The position numbers and the translations under genes are program-made. The notes beneath the pieces were generated by a model. That model was not told where the DNA came from, searched no databases, and worked only from the letters and a program-made list of their open reading frames with translations. Shown here piece by piece: positions 32,110 through 41,600 of a stretch of DNA of 64,000 bases (its first letter is position 1; every line of letters starts with the position of its first letter). The stretch comes from Vreelandella azerica (GTDB lineage Bacteria; Pseudomonadota; Gammaproteobacteria; Pseudomonadales; Halomonadaceae). Location: positions 744,001 to 808,000 of the forward strand of contig NZ_JABFHI010000001.1 of assembly GCF_013112225.1 (NCBI RefSeq). Reading direction: 5' to 3'.

Positions 32110-33575
32110 GTGTCTGTAAGATATCGCTTTAAAAAAAACCTTGTGACCGGATCAATATTGCTTTTTGTAATCGGCTTATTAATGTCGGTGCAGGTGCCAT
32201 GGCACTTCTATGATGTATTTTTCAATGCGCAAAGAGTGTGGCAATGGCTGATAAGTGGTTTATTTTTATTGATTACTGGGCTGCTGTTACGACGTGAACT
32301 TTATGCTCGGTTGATTGGCTGCTGGCAAGGTGGCTGGCGGATAATAGCCTGGGGTATTGTGGGGCTAGTAATGTCTGCATTGGTTTTTGCGCCACTGCCC
32401 GGTGTGGCTATGCTTGAGTTCAGCTATCTGGCCATATTGATTGGTGTAATCTTGGTTATTTCAGCCGCTGTGCCTTTTATAGATAATGGCGGTTGGAGAT
32501 TTCTGGCAGCTGTGTTTGCCATCGTGATTTTGGCTTACAGCCTGCATTCGCTAACTTATATCAGTCTTATCTGGGATTTTGGCGATCGCCATGATTTTGG
32601 CCCAGGTTTTGATAATGTGCGCTTTTTCGCGGATGTTGCGGCTGGATTAATGCCGTTGTCGCTTCTGTATATTTTAGTCAGGCCGCGTCCTTCTTGGTCG
32701 GCAGCGGCCCTTTTGGCATTGCCGTTGAGTGTCTGGTGGTGGTTGCTGTGGGTTTCAGAAAGTCGTGCTGCCTTGTTGGGGCTTATTCTGGGTATTCTGG
32801 TAGTACTTTGGCTCTTTGGTCGTGCTGCCCGTTTGCCGGTTTTGGCTTTGGTGCTTGCTGCAGCCTTCGGGCTTTTGGGGTGGTGGCTGCTTAACCCTCT
32901 GATTGCAGAAGGGGCTGAATCACCTTTTTACGTGACATTGCTTCTAGCAGTGGTCGCATAGCATTGTGGTCTGATGCCTTGCATTATGCCTGGCAGCACT
33001 TTCCCTTAGGGCTTGGGCCCATGGGGTTCGCCGCGGATGGCCAGTATCGCAGTGCCCATGTACATAATCTATTTTTGAATATTGCCGCTGAATGGGGATT
33101 ACCATTAGCCCTGTGTTTGTTGGGTGTCTTTTTGCGAAGTTGTTGGATCATTCGTCAGCGTGCAAGGCGTATGCCTGAAAGCCAGAAACCATTGTATGCC
33201 TGCTTAGTGCTCGCTTTTGTAAGTGTCATGACGAATGTGCAGTTTGCGGGGGCGCAAGTCATGCCGGTAAGTGCCTTGGTACTGGTGCTGGTGATTGGCT
33301 TGGCATTGGGTTACAAGCCAATTACGGCGCCACCTCAAGTGAATACCAGCACGTCACAATCGCTTAAAGCTACCCTGTTCTGGGCAATTTTGATGTTATT
33401 GCTATGTTATCAGGTGTTTGCAGGTGCAGCACTGTATCGGTTATCAGATATTCCAGTTGCTGAATGTGTCAAAGATGGATCGCGGCTCAGTTACTATCCA
33501 CGGTTTTGGGTTCAGGGCAGAATCGATTGTATGGCAGAAGCTGAGCCTGATCATTGGCTTTTCCAGCGTTTGTAA
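32110..33575 (+). CDS. O-antigen ligase-family (Wzy_C) membrane protein, frameshifted
   Basis: A polytopic membrane protein with about 11 hydrophobic segments. The Wzy_C/WaaL-type block is visible: FGPGFDNVRFFAD, SESRAALLGLILGIL and SGRIALWSDALHYAWQHFPL, then the large periplasmic-loop residues AHVHNLFLNIAAEWGLP. Such proteins join glycan to lipid A or, next to pilin genes, can glycosylate pilin (PilO/TfpO type). The frame breaks in T5 at 32925-32929; one extra T gives PFLRDIASSSGRIALW and 488 residues. A GTG at 32110 or TTG at 32104 is the start; neither has a strong ribosome-binding site. The gene is bracketed by two copies of the phosphatase 3' end and has lower G+C, suggesting transfer. 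Confidence 0.8.
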
Positions 33576-33580
33576 GTTGT

Positions 33581-33631
33581 GTTACCACACCAGAGATACA
33601 TAAAGGCCTAGCCAGGGTGTTGCTCGCCTGA
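33581..33631 (+). pseudogene. Remnant copy of the phosphatase gene 3' end
   Basis: These 51 bases translate as VTTPEIHKGLARVLLA and stop. The true end of the phosphatase gene, from 31981, reads VTTPAIHEGLARVLQNADQQ. The first 42 bases match 31981-32022 at 37 positions. It lies 5 bp after the ligase stop codon and has no upstream coding part. Confidence 0.8.
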
Positions 33632-33671
33632 CCAGGCGTGCCGGAAAAACCGTTGGCACGGGTTATCAAGC

Positions 33672-34903
33672 CTAATGCTGTTTGACCCGCCAGATATGCC
33701 AGGTGAGGCCGCCGAGTATAAAGGTACCTAGCGGCACCAGCACCATGGCTGCAGTGGTCGGGGGATGTCGTAGCCAAGCGCAGACAGGCTCTGTAGGCCA
33801 AGCTTGAAAAGGCTGAATAGATAATAGCTGATGACGATAACCGACAGCCCTTCGACCGCTTTCTGTATTTTCAGCTGGCTTTCGGCGCGTTCGCTCATAT
33901 TGGAGAGAATAGCTGAGTTCTGCGCTTCAATTTCTACCTGTGTGCGGGTTCTTAGCAGGTCATTCAGGCGTGCTGCACTGGCGGCCAGGGTGTCAAGCCG
34001 CTGATTCATGGCCGCACAGTAGCGAACGGCGGGTTGAAAGCGGCGTAAAATGAACATCCCCAGGCGTGGGTAGTTTTCGACCCGCTCCTCACGAAGCTCA
34101 TCCACCCGGGCAAGCACAATGCGTGAGTAGGCGTCAGTGGCGCTGAAGCGCTTGCGCGTCTGGGCGCCACAGCGTTCAAGCTGGGCGGAAAGCCCGGTCA
34201 ACTCCTTGAGCAATGGCTCAGGGTTAGCCTGCTGATTGTCAGCATGCTGTGTTGACAAGCGGTTCAGTGATTCTTCGTATTCTTCCAGCTCGCAGCTGAG
34301 GTTTTTGGCGACAGGCAACGCCAGCATGGCCATGATGCGGTAGGTTTCAATATCAAACAGCCTGCGGGCCATTCGCCCCAGCCGAAAGCGGTCTAAACCG
34401 TTATTGATCAGTAACAGCCGGTTGGTGCTGTCGTTGGTCAGCTGGAAATCGCTCCAGACCGTGGCATCGCCGCTGCCTACCCGTGAACCTGACGGGTAGT
34501 TAAAGCCGTAGTGTTCGAGACTGCCAGCCCATTGGTGAGAGGCTTCAACCCGTAAAACGGTGGCGCTGACGATAGTGCTGGCATTTTCTTCAAGGAAGTT
34601 TTCCAGCAAGGCGGGCGGGGAAGGCCATAAAGGGCCGTCGATTTTAGCCGGATGTTTGACGGTCAGGGTAAAAAACTCGGTGTGCTGTTCCCACTTCAGG
34701 GTGATATCCCCGCATTGCAGGATCTGCTGGGCGGCGGATGACGCCATGGGTTGCCCGATGACATCCGCTAGCTGGCTGAGCAGCGCTGACCGGTCACTGC
34801 CTTCTTGTAGAAAAGCAAAATGATGGAGATTGGCAGGCCCATCAAAGTAAATGGAGGGCCTGGCATGTAGCTCATTGTGCAGCGACGCATGTTGGGGGTG
34901 CAT
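33672..34903 (-). CDS. DUF3422 family membrane-anchored protein, frameshifted at C-terminus
   Basis: A protein of the DUF3422 family, of unknown function. It starts MHPQHASLHNELHARPSIYF and contains the conserved block SRVGSGDATVWSDFQLTND, then a long helical, coiled-coil-prone part (about residues 210-350). The C-terminal end has two membrane helices (VIVISYYLFSLFKLGLQSL and, after the break, MVLVPLGTFILGGLTWHIW). A homopolymer (five C on the coding strand, plus-strand G5 at 33760-33764) breaks the frame; one more C gives IPPTTAAMVLVPLG and a natural end at 33672, for 410 residues. ATG at 34903 has AGG upstream. Confidence 0.83.
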
Positions 34904-35904
34904 AATCAAAACCTGACGTTATCGTTATGCCATCCACCTTAACCTATTGAGCTACAAACCCCAGATAAGACGCTGTGGCAAGATGCCGCGTGTCTGCTGC
35001 GCTTGTGAGAATGCTCCTTGTAGAGTTGCCCGTTTTTCAAAGCCGTGCGTTTCAGAATTGCTCGGTATCAACTTCTGTCAGTTGCTCAGCGGTGTAGCGC
35101 TCCCCCGCTATGTGTTCAGGGCTGAACAGGGCTTCGAGCTTTGATGCTGAGCTTGAGTCAAGCTTGAGGGCGTTGGCACCAAGATTTTCGCGCATATGAG
35201 CGATAGAACGGCTGCCGGGAATCGGGAGAATGTCATCGCCCTGAGACTGCAGCCAGGCCAGTGCCAGCTGGCTGGTGGGTATTTCCCACTGATAAGCAAT
35301 GGCATTGAAGGCATCCAGGCGCTGGAGGTTATGCGCAAGGTTGGCGCCATTAAAGCGCGGGAGGTGGCGGCGCATATCGTCTTCAGCCAGTGCATCTTCA
35401 TGCTTGACGGCACCGCTCAGGAAACTACGGCCAAGGGGGCTGAAGGCCACAAAGGCGACATCCAGTTCGCGGCAAGCCTTAAGAACGGCAATTTCAGGGT
35501 TACGCGTCCATAGCGAATATTCAGACTGCACGGCGGCAATCGGGCGTTCTGCATGGGCGCGCTGCAGAGTGCCTGCAGATACTTCTGAAAGGCCGATGGC
35601 ACGAATTTTTCCTTCATCCACCAACCTGCCCAGTTCGCCAACGCTCTCTTCAATGGGAACGCTCTTATCCCAGCGATGCAGATAGTAGAGATCCAGGTGG
35701 TAGGTTTGCAGGCGGCTGAGGCTTTCTTCGCATTGGCGTCTTAAAGTGGCAGGGCGGCCATCAATCACTTTTTTACCCTCTGCCGGGTCAATGGCCATAC
35801 CGCACTTGCTGGCGAGTACAAGCGCATGACGTTTGTCTGAAGTGGTTATAGTTTCCCGGACACACAGACGCAGATAAAATTATCTGCCCATCAAGGTGTG
35901 TGTC

Positions 35905-36201
35905 ATGAGTCAGAAGAAAAGTAATTCTTATACAGCTGAATTTAGAGAATCTGCCGTCAAACTAGCGGTGGAGTCCGGTCAACCGGTCGCCCAGTCCGCA
36001 CGCGAGTTAGGTGTTAACGTCAACACGCTGCATACCTGGATGAGTAAGCTCCATGATAAGCAGACGAGTGAGGCAAGTGGTGTGGTTGATGACAAACACC
36101 TGTATGAAGAATTGAAGCAACTCCGGCGTGAAAATGCTCGGCTGAAGGAAGAGCGAGCTCTGTTAAAGGCGGCCGCCTTCTTCGCCAAAGAATCAACCTG
36201 A
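35905..36201 (+). CDS. IS3-family transposase OrfA
   Basis: A 98-residue helix-turn-helix and leucine-zipper protein that binds the IS ends. MSQKKSNSYTAEFRESAVKL begins the protein, the HTH follows (QPVAQSARELGVNVNTLHTW), and a helix rich in Leu/Glu/Arg ends it (LYEELKQLRRENARLKEER). In this family OrfA and OrfB are joined by -1 ribosomal frameshifting into OrfAB; the frames overlap here in the -1 direction near TTAAAG at 36163-36168. Confidence 0.93.
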   Translation: MSQKKSNSYTAEFRESAVKLAVESGQPVAQSARELGVNVNTLHTWMSKLHDKQTSEASGVVDDKHLYEELKQLRRENARLKEERALLKAAAFFAKEST

Positions 36202-37063
36202 GATATGCGTTCATCGAGGAACATCGGGGTAGGTTTAGCACCGCCCTTATGTGCCGAGTGTTTGAGGTATCTCGCAGTGGCTATTACGAGTGGCGAACCA
36301 GACCGCCTAGTCAGCGAGCCCAGGATGATCAGGCGTTGAAGGCCAGTATTCGTGAACATCATGAAAAGAGCCGTTCCACCTATGGCACACGGCGTATTCA
36401 AAAAAACTAGCCGAAGACGGTAAGATCGTAAGCCGCCGTCGAATCGGCCGATTGATGGATGAAGAGGGTCTTGAATGCAAGATGCGGCGCAAGTTCAAAG
36501 CGACGACTAACTCGAAGCATAACAAGCCGGTCGCCCCGAACCTGTTGGACCGTAATTTTACGGCATCAGAGCTTAATCAGGCTTATGTTGGCGACATCAC
36601 TTATGTCGCAACACGGGAGGGCTGGCTGTACCTTGCTGTCTTCATTGACCTTTGCTCACGTGCAGTTGTCGGGTGGTCCATGGATAGCCGGATGCCGGCA
36701 GCATTAGTGAACGACGCGCTGACCATGGCGATCTTTAAACGTCGGCCAGAAGCTGGTCTGCTAGTTCATAGTGACCGTGGCAGCCAATATGCTTCGGATA
36801 GCTTCCAGGGCTTGCTCAAACAGCATGAATTCAAGTGCAGCATGAGCCGCAAGGGTAGCTGTTGGGACAACGCCCCGTCAGAAAGCTTCTTTCATACGCT
36901 GAAGACCGAGCTGGTGTATCACGAGGACTTCAAAACGCGAGAGGAAGCAAGACAGGCGATTTTCGAGTATATCGAGGTGTTTTATAACCGGGTGCGGTTG
37001 CACTCTAGCAACGACTATATGAGTCCAGCGGACTATGAATCGAGGCTACGAGCAGCCGCTTAA
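36162..37063 (+). CDS. IS3-family transposase OrfB (DDE integrase core), frameshifted
   Basis: Catalytic part of the transposase, read in the -1 frame relative to Orf[17 protein letters not shown] and VSRSGYYEW form the N-terminal block. The DDE triad residues are in [30 protein letters not shown] and [12 protein letters not shown]. The frame breaks in the A7 run at 36400-36406 between YGTRRIQK and [20 protein letters not shown]; one extra A rejoins it. No independent ATG is evident at the 5' end, as expected for a frameshift-expressed product. As read, the element would be non-functional; if the break is an error it is likely active. Confidence 0.88.
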
Positions 37064-37497
37064 AAAAGCGTCCGGAAAACTGTTGCCAGATCAGTCCGCC
37101 AGGGCACGGCCAACCAGTTGCTCGTTGGCGGTGGCACCGTAGAGTGTTGCGGTATCGAAAGGCGATACCCCATGTCAAAAGCTGCGTCCAGCGCGCGAAT
37201 GCCGTCTGCTTCAGGCACCGTTTTGCCGTAGCCATGGGAAAGGTTCATGCAACCGAGTCCGATTTGTGGCGCATTGACGGTTTTCAGCAGTGAAGCCAGT
37301 AGAGACATCAGTATTCCTTTTGGGGGTATCCGACACACGGCACACAGCATAGCAGTTGGGCATCCGCGATGGCTATTTCTATGAAGCCGATTGTTGACTA
37401 AGATCCGAAAACGTGACGTCAATTGTTAATATATGAAACAAAATAGACGTTTAGTGGGTAATGCTACTGACTCTTGGGTTCTTCTCTGGGTTTGTGG

Positions 37498-37707
37498 TCA
37501 GGCACCTCCGTTGCTTTCAATCAGCCAGGTAATGACCACCTTGATAACATAGCCGAGCATGCCAGCCCCAAGCACAATAAACAGCATCAGGGTGCCAAAC
37601 CTGCCAGCGTTGGATTGCTTGGCAAGATCCCAGATAATAAAGCACATGAAGATGATCAAGCCGCCAATCATGATCGGGGTAATCCAGGCTTCAAAGGTTT
37701 GCTGCAT
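37498..37707 (-). CDS. DUF2788 small membrane protein
   Basis: A 69-residue inner-membrane protein with two hydrophobic segments (ITPIMIGGLIIFMCFIIWDL and LMLFIVLGAGMLGYVIKVVI) around the conserved LAKQSNAGRFGT linker, matching the DUF2788 family as I remember it. Function is unknown. It begins MQQTFEAW and stands alone between the disrupted reductase and the divergent flavodoxin gene. Confidence 0.85.
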   Translation of the reverse strand: MQQTFEAWITPIMIGGLIIFMCFIIWDLAKQSNAGRFGTLMLFIVLGAGMLGYVIKVVITWLIESNGGA

Positions 37708-37930
37708 AGTAATTCCTAGGTTTAGAGACGTAAAAATAGGGAGAAACGTGCGTCATTTCTTGGTGGTATGGTAATATTTGACCAAATTCATCGGGTATTT
37801 GTCGACTGACATCTTGTAGCAGGTACCTGATAACGTCTAACCGCCAGATCAAAATAGAGGTTCTTTCAAAGTGCTCTCTCAAGGCACTGGCTGTGCGTTT
37901 ATATGACATGCATTTATATGAGGAGTGATG

Positions 37931-38395
37931 ATGCCAAACGTCAATATTTTGGTGGGTACCATGTACGGGGGTGCATTGGATGTTGCTGAACAGGTCAAAC
38001 CCTTGTTTGAAGAGGCAGGCTACACCGTCAGTATATCTGAGCAGCCTACGTTGAATGATCTGACAGAATCCCCTGATAGCCTGTCGCTCTTTTGTGTATC
38101 GACAACAGGAAGCGGTGATTTTCCGGGCAATTTCGTTAACTTTACCCGAGAAATTAAAGAGCATCCGGCCTTGACTCAGGTGCGCTATGGGCTGATTGCT
38201 TTGGGCGATAGCTCTTACGGTGAGACCTACTGCGGCGCTGGTCGGGCGCTGGATGAGCTTCTCCAGGATCATGGTGCCCAGCGCCTGGGCGAGCGCTTGG
38301 AAATCGACGCCATGGAAACCTTCATGGCTGATGATGCGGCCATTCCCTGGGTGGAAAGCTGGATTGAGGCAGAAAACCTGAAGGTAGCCTCATAA
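37931..38395 (+). CDS. Flavodoxin domain protein (MioC-like)
   Basis: A short-chain flavodoxin of 154 residues that should bind FMN. The phosphate loop is GTMYGGALDVAEQV near residues 8-21 (normally T-X-TGN-A). The flavin-contact loops are STTGSGDFPGNF and LGDSSYGETYCGAGRALDE. The best start is the ATG at 37931, where AGGAG has 5-nt spacing. It overlaps the next gene by one base (TAATG), so they are translationally coupled. MioC or YqcA-type proteins are the nearest known relatives; the electron-transfer partner is unknown. Confidence 0.85.
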   Translation: MPNVNILVGTMYGGALDVAEQVKPLFEEAGYTVSISEQPTLNDLTESPDSLSLFCVSTTGSGDFPGNFVNFTREIKEHPALTQVRYGLIALGDSSYGETYCGAGRALDELLQDHGAQRLGERLEIDAMETFMADDAAIPWVESWIEAENLKVAS

Positions 38396-38763
38396 TGGCG
38401 CCTGCTACACCTGAGCGGATCAGCGTCGGGGTAGGGCTTTGTGTGGTCATGTTGGCGACACTGCCACGTTTTATTGCCAATGAACTGGAAACTCGTCAGA
38501 CCCTGATAGGGTTGGCAATTGTTGCGGTGGCTGTGGTAATGGCAATCAACTACAGGATGTTGAACTCTGCTGCACGCAAGCGCTTGCCGTCGCTTCTCAA
38601 GTCCATGCTGTTGGCCATGGTGGTTGGACTTGCCATCATGGCCCTTTGGCATAGCCTTACCAGCGACTGGTTCAGTTGGCAGGAGCTGATTTCCAATGGC
38701 ACTACTCTGGGGCTCTTGTTGCATGCCCTAAACCTATGGCGTAAGCCGTTAAGCCGCGAGTAA
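38395..38763 (+). CDS. Small four-helix inner-membrane protein of unknown function
   Basis: A 122-residue hydrophobic protein with about four predicted membrane helices (VGVGLCVVMLATLP, LIGLAIVAVAVVMAI, MLLAMVVGLAIMALW, GTTLGLLLHAL). I do not recognise the family. Its start codon shares one base with the flavodoxin stop, so it is almost certainly translated with it. A role linked to flavodoxin-dependent redox chemistry at the membrane is only a guess. Confidence 0.75.
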   Translation: MAPATPERISVGVGLCVVMLATLPRFIANELETRQTLIGLAIVAVAVVMAINYRMLNSAARKRLPSLLKSMLLAMVVGLAIMALWHSLTSDWFSWQELISNGTTLGLLLHALNLWRKPLSRE

Positions 38764-38802
38764 AGCAATGCGCTATGGCTGACTGCCAAACAGGTTTTTA
38801 GC

Positions 38803-41315
38803 CTACTCGACGTTCAAGCCCAGCCAGTGATTGCTGAACGCTTGAGCGTTGAGTGGCTGGCTGATGTAAAAGCCTTGCAGGGTATCAATCGCATAATTAC
38901 CCAGCACCTGCCACTGAGCGTTGGTCTCTACCCCTTCAGCTACGACGGTCAATCCCAGCTCATGGGCCATGCTGCCAATAGCGGCGACGATGGGACGGCT
39001 GCTGCGTTTCTCGTCATTAAGCCCCTCAATAAAGCTGCGGTCAATCTTCAGACTATCCGCTGGAATGTGCTGTAAGTAGCTTAGCGACGAATAGCCGGTG
39101 CCAAAATCATCCAGGGCAATATGACAGCCAAAATTGCTTAGTCGGGTAAGAATTTCAATGCCCTTTGCCTGCCGGTTAAGCAGAATGCTTTCTGTTAGCT
39201 CAAAGGTAATCAGGTTGGGCGCAATGCCGGAAGCTGTGATCTTGTTGGTCACATCATCGACAAAATTGCTCTGCCAGAATTGAGTGGCAGAAAGGTTGAT
39301 AGCCACAGGAACGATGCGACAGCCTGCTGATTGCCAAGCATTGATGTCACTGAGTACCAGTTTGATTACCTGCTCTCCCAAGGCCAGAATCAAACCTGAG
39401 CGTTCTGCCAGGGGAATAAAATCCCCCGGTGCAATGATCCCCTGAGTGGGGTGCCGCCAGCGCACCAGCGCCTCGGTGCTGATTAATTGCCCGGTGTCGC
39501 GATCAATCAGCGGTTGGTAGGCCATAAAAAGCCCTTCGCCGGTTTCCAGCGTGTTGCGTAATTCAGATTCAAGCGCCAGATGGTGCTGGGCAGCTAAATC
39601 CATCTCGCTGCGATATAGCCGGTAAGTATTGCGGCCTTCACGTTTGGCTCGGTACATGGCGGCGTCAGCATTCTGGATAAGGGTTTCAGCTGTATTGCCA
39701 TCATCCGGGTAGAGGCTGATGCCCAGGCTGCAGCCAATGCGAAAGCTTTGCTGGTTGATGTAATACGCTTCGCTGACCGCATTAATCAGGCGCTGGGCAA
39801 TTTGGGTAGCCTGGGAAAATCCGCCAATATCCGTTAGCAGGGCAATAAACTCATCGCCGCCCAGGCGAGCCAAGGTGTCATCTTCGCGCAGGTTATCCTG
39901 CATTCGCTGTGATACCTGAATAAGTAACTCATCGCCAACGGCATGGCCGAGAGTGTCGTTGACCTGCTTGAAATGATCGAGGTCGATGAAAACAATGGCC
40001 AACGGCTGTGAAGAACGGTGGGCGTGGCGGATGGCCAGGTTAATACGATCCTCCAACAAGCGCCGATTGGGCAGGCGCGTCAGCACATCGTAATAGGCCA
40101 GGTGACGGATCTGTTGCTCGTTTTCGCGGATATGGGTGATATCGGTAAAAAGCCCGGCATAGTGCTGTGTTTGGCCATCGTCATTGGTAATGGCGGTAAT
40201 GGTCAGCAGTTCCAGGTAAAGCTCACCGCTTTTTTGCGGTTCCAGACTTCGCCGCGCCAGTAGCCATGTTCTTTCAGCGTTTCCCACATCTGCTGATAAA
40301 AGAAATCGTCCTGACGGCCAGAGGATAGGATGCGCGGTGTCTTGCCAATCACATCTTCAAGCGAATAGCCGGTCATCTGGGTAAAGGCCGGATTGATAAA
40401 CTCGATGCGTGTCTGGGGGTCGGTAATGATGATGCCTTCCAGCGAAGAGTCGATAACCCGCTGGGCCAGTTGCAGGTGTTGGCGAGACGTGGCCAGTGCA
40501 TTGTCGCGTTGCTCAAGGGCGTCGCGCAGGTCTTGGAGGTAAAGCTGTTCGGCCCCCACTAGAAGGTCGCGGAATCCAAGCAGCCCACTGACATGCCCTT
40601 GATGGTCGAGCACCGCCAGGTGACGAATGCGATGATTGATTAACATATCGCGGGCTTTAAGTAGGGCAGCGCCTTCTTCAATGGTCAGCAGAGGTCGGCT
40701 GGCAAGCAGAGATATGGGCGTTTTGCCGGGATGGCGGGCAACAAAACGCACCAGATCGCGCTCTGTCAGTATGCCCAGTTCGTGGGTATCAGAGCCACTG
40801 AGAGTCACCACGGCTGCTTCATGCTTTTTGCTTTGCATCTGCCTGGCGGCATCGGCCAGCAGCAGGCTGCCTGGTAACACCAGAGGCAGTTTGCGCATGG
40901 CCGCATGCACCTCACGCAGGCGCAGATAGGGTTCCAGACCCTGGTTCAGGGCAATATCAGTCTGTGAGATGATGCCTAGTGGCTGATTGTCACTATCGAC
41001 AACCAGCAGGTGACGGCGCCCTGAGGAGTGAAACCTTAAGGTTGCTTCGCCCATGGGCAGTGACGCATCTATGCTGGCAACCGGATAGCTCATGCGCGAG
41101 CTGATAGGCTCTTTGACGCTACGGCCGTCGCTGAAATCAATACTCAGGGCATCATGCTCGGTCCAGATACCGACAGGCTGGCCATCCTTGACTACCAGAA
41201 TTGAGCTGCAGTGACGCTGAGCCATTTGTTGCGCAGCGTCACACAGCGGGGTTTCCGGCGAGCACTGTAAAATGCCGGTTTGCATGATGCGCGAAATCGG
41301 AAGGTCTTGATTCAT
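38803..41315 (-). CDS. CBS-PAS-GGDEF-EAL cyclic-di-GMP signalling protein, frameshifted
   Basis: A multi-domain cytoplasmic protein with no membrane segment. Two CBS pairs occupy about residues 1-270 (ILQCSPETPLCDAAQQM; HSSGRRHLLVVDSDNQPLGI). A PAS domain follows near 290-400 (DSSLEGIIITDPQTRIEFIN). A GGDEF domain has intact RLGGDEF. An EAL domain has EALVRW, ELTESILLNR and DDFGTGYSSLSYL, so both synthesis and breakdown of c-di-GMP look possible. The frame breaks in a T6/A6 run at 40230-40235 between the PAS domain and its C-terminal cap (EVWNRKK then SGELYLELLTI). One added base gives about 837 residues. ATG at 41315 (MNQDLPISRIMQ) is the likely start. The CBS domains suggest nucleotide sensing. 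Confidence 0.9.
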
Positions 41316-41600
41316 GGTTAGTAACGTCAGCCAGGGCAAAGAGTATTAAATAATATGAAGTAGAGATTAACACTTGATGGGCCTCAGGCGTAGACAAGCG
41401 GGCTTATAACCAGAGCACCATCAAAAAATAAGAAAATTGCGATAAAACCATGGCTTGGCGTGAAAAAGGACTTGTTTTTCTGCGTCTAGCCCTCATCTAT
41501 GGCGTAAGGTGCTTGCCACCATGCGCCAGGGTTCTTAAAATTGCCCCCTTGAATAACATTAATGCAACTCACAAAACGCACAGCCGCTAGAGGACAATTC

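Larger units (their letters stand above)
35838..37093 (+). mobile_element. IS3-family insertion sequence, 1256 bp, with 3-bp target duplication
   Basis: Imperfect terminal inverted repeats TGAAGTGGTTATAGTTTCCC... (left, from 35838) and, reversed, TGATCTGGCAACAGTTTTCC... (right, ending 37093) match at 19 of 26 positions and start with TG. The direct repeat GTC flanks the element at 35835-35837 and 37094-37096. It carries the two overlapping frames of the family. Removal restores the reductase reading frame exactly, which fixes the ends. Confidence 0.93.
35052..37308 (-). pseudogene. Aldo/keto reductase gene interrupted by an IS3-family element
   Basis: The 5' part (37308 down to 37097) encodes MSLLASLLKTVNAPQIGLGC and then MNLSHGYGKT. 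The 3' part (35834 down to 35052) encodes the rest of an NADPH-dependent aldo/keto reductase, including LDLYYLHRWD, GLSEVSAGTLQRA, SPLGRSFLSG and the cofactor motif PIPGSRSIAHMREN. Removing the element plus one copy of the 3-bp duplication joins GRALAD to KRHALVLASKCGM. One more base is needed at 37157-37162 (YR-FDTATLYGATANEQ), after which the ancestral protein has 332 residues, normal for the family. The insertion inactivates the gene unless the 3' part is expressed separately from an internal start at 35798. Confidence 0.9.

Noticed and set aside
33637-33660. CGTGCC/GGCACG inverted repeat as a terminator between the ligase and DUF3422 genes
   Set aside because: The stem is only 6 bp with a 12-nt loop, and neither strand has a T tract after it.
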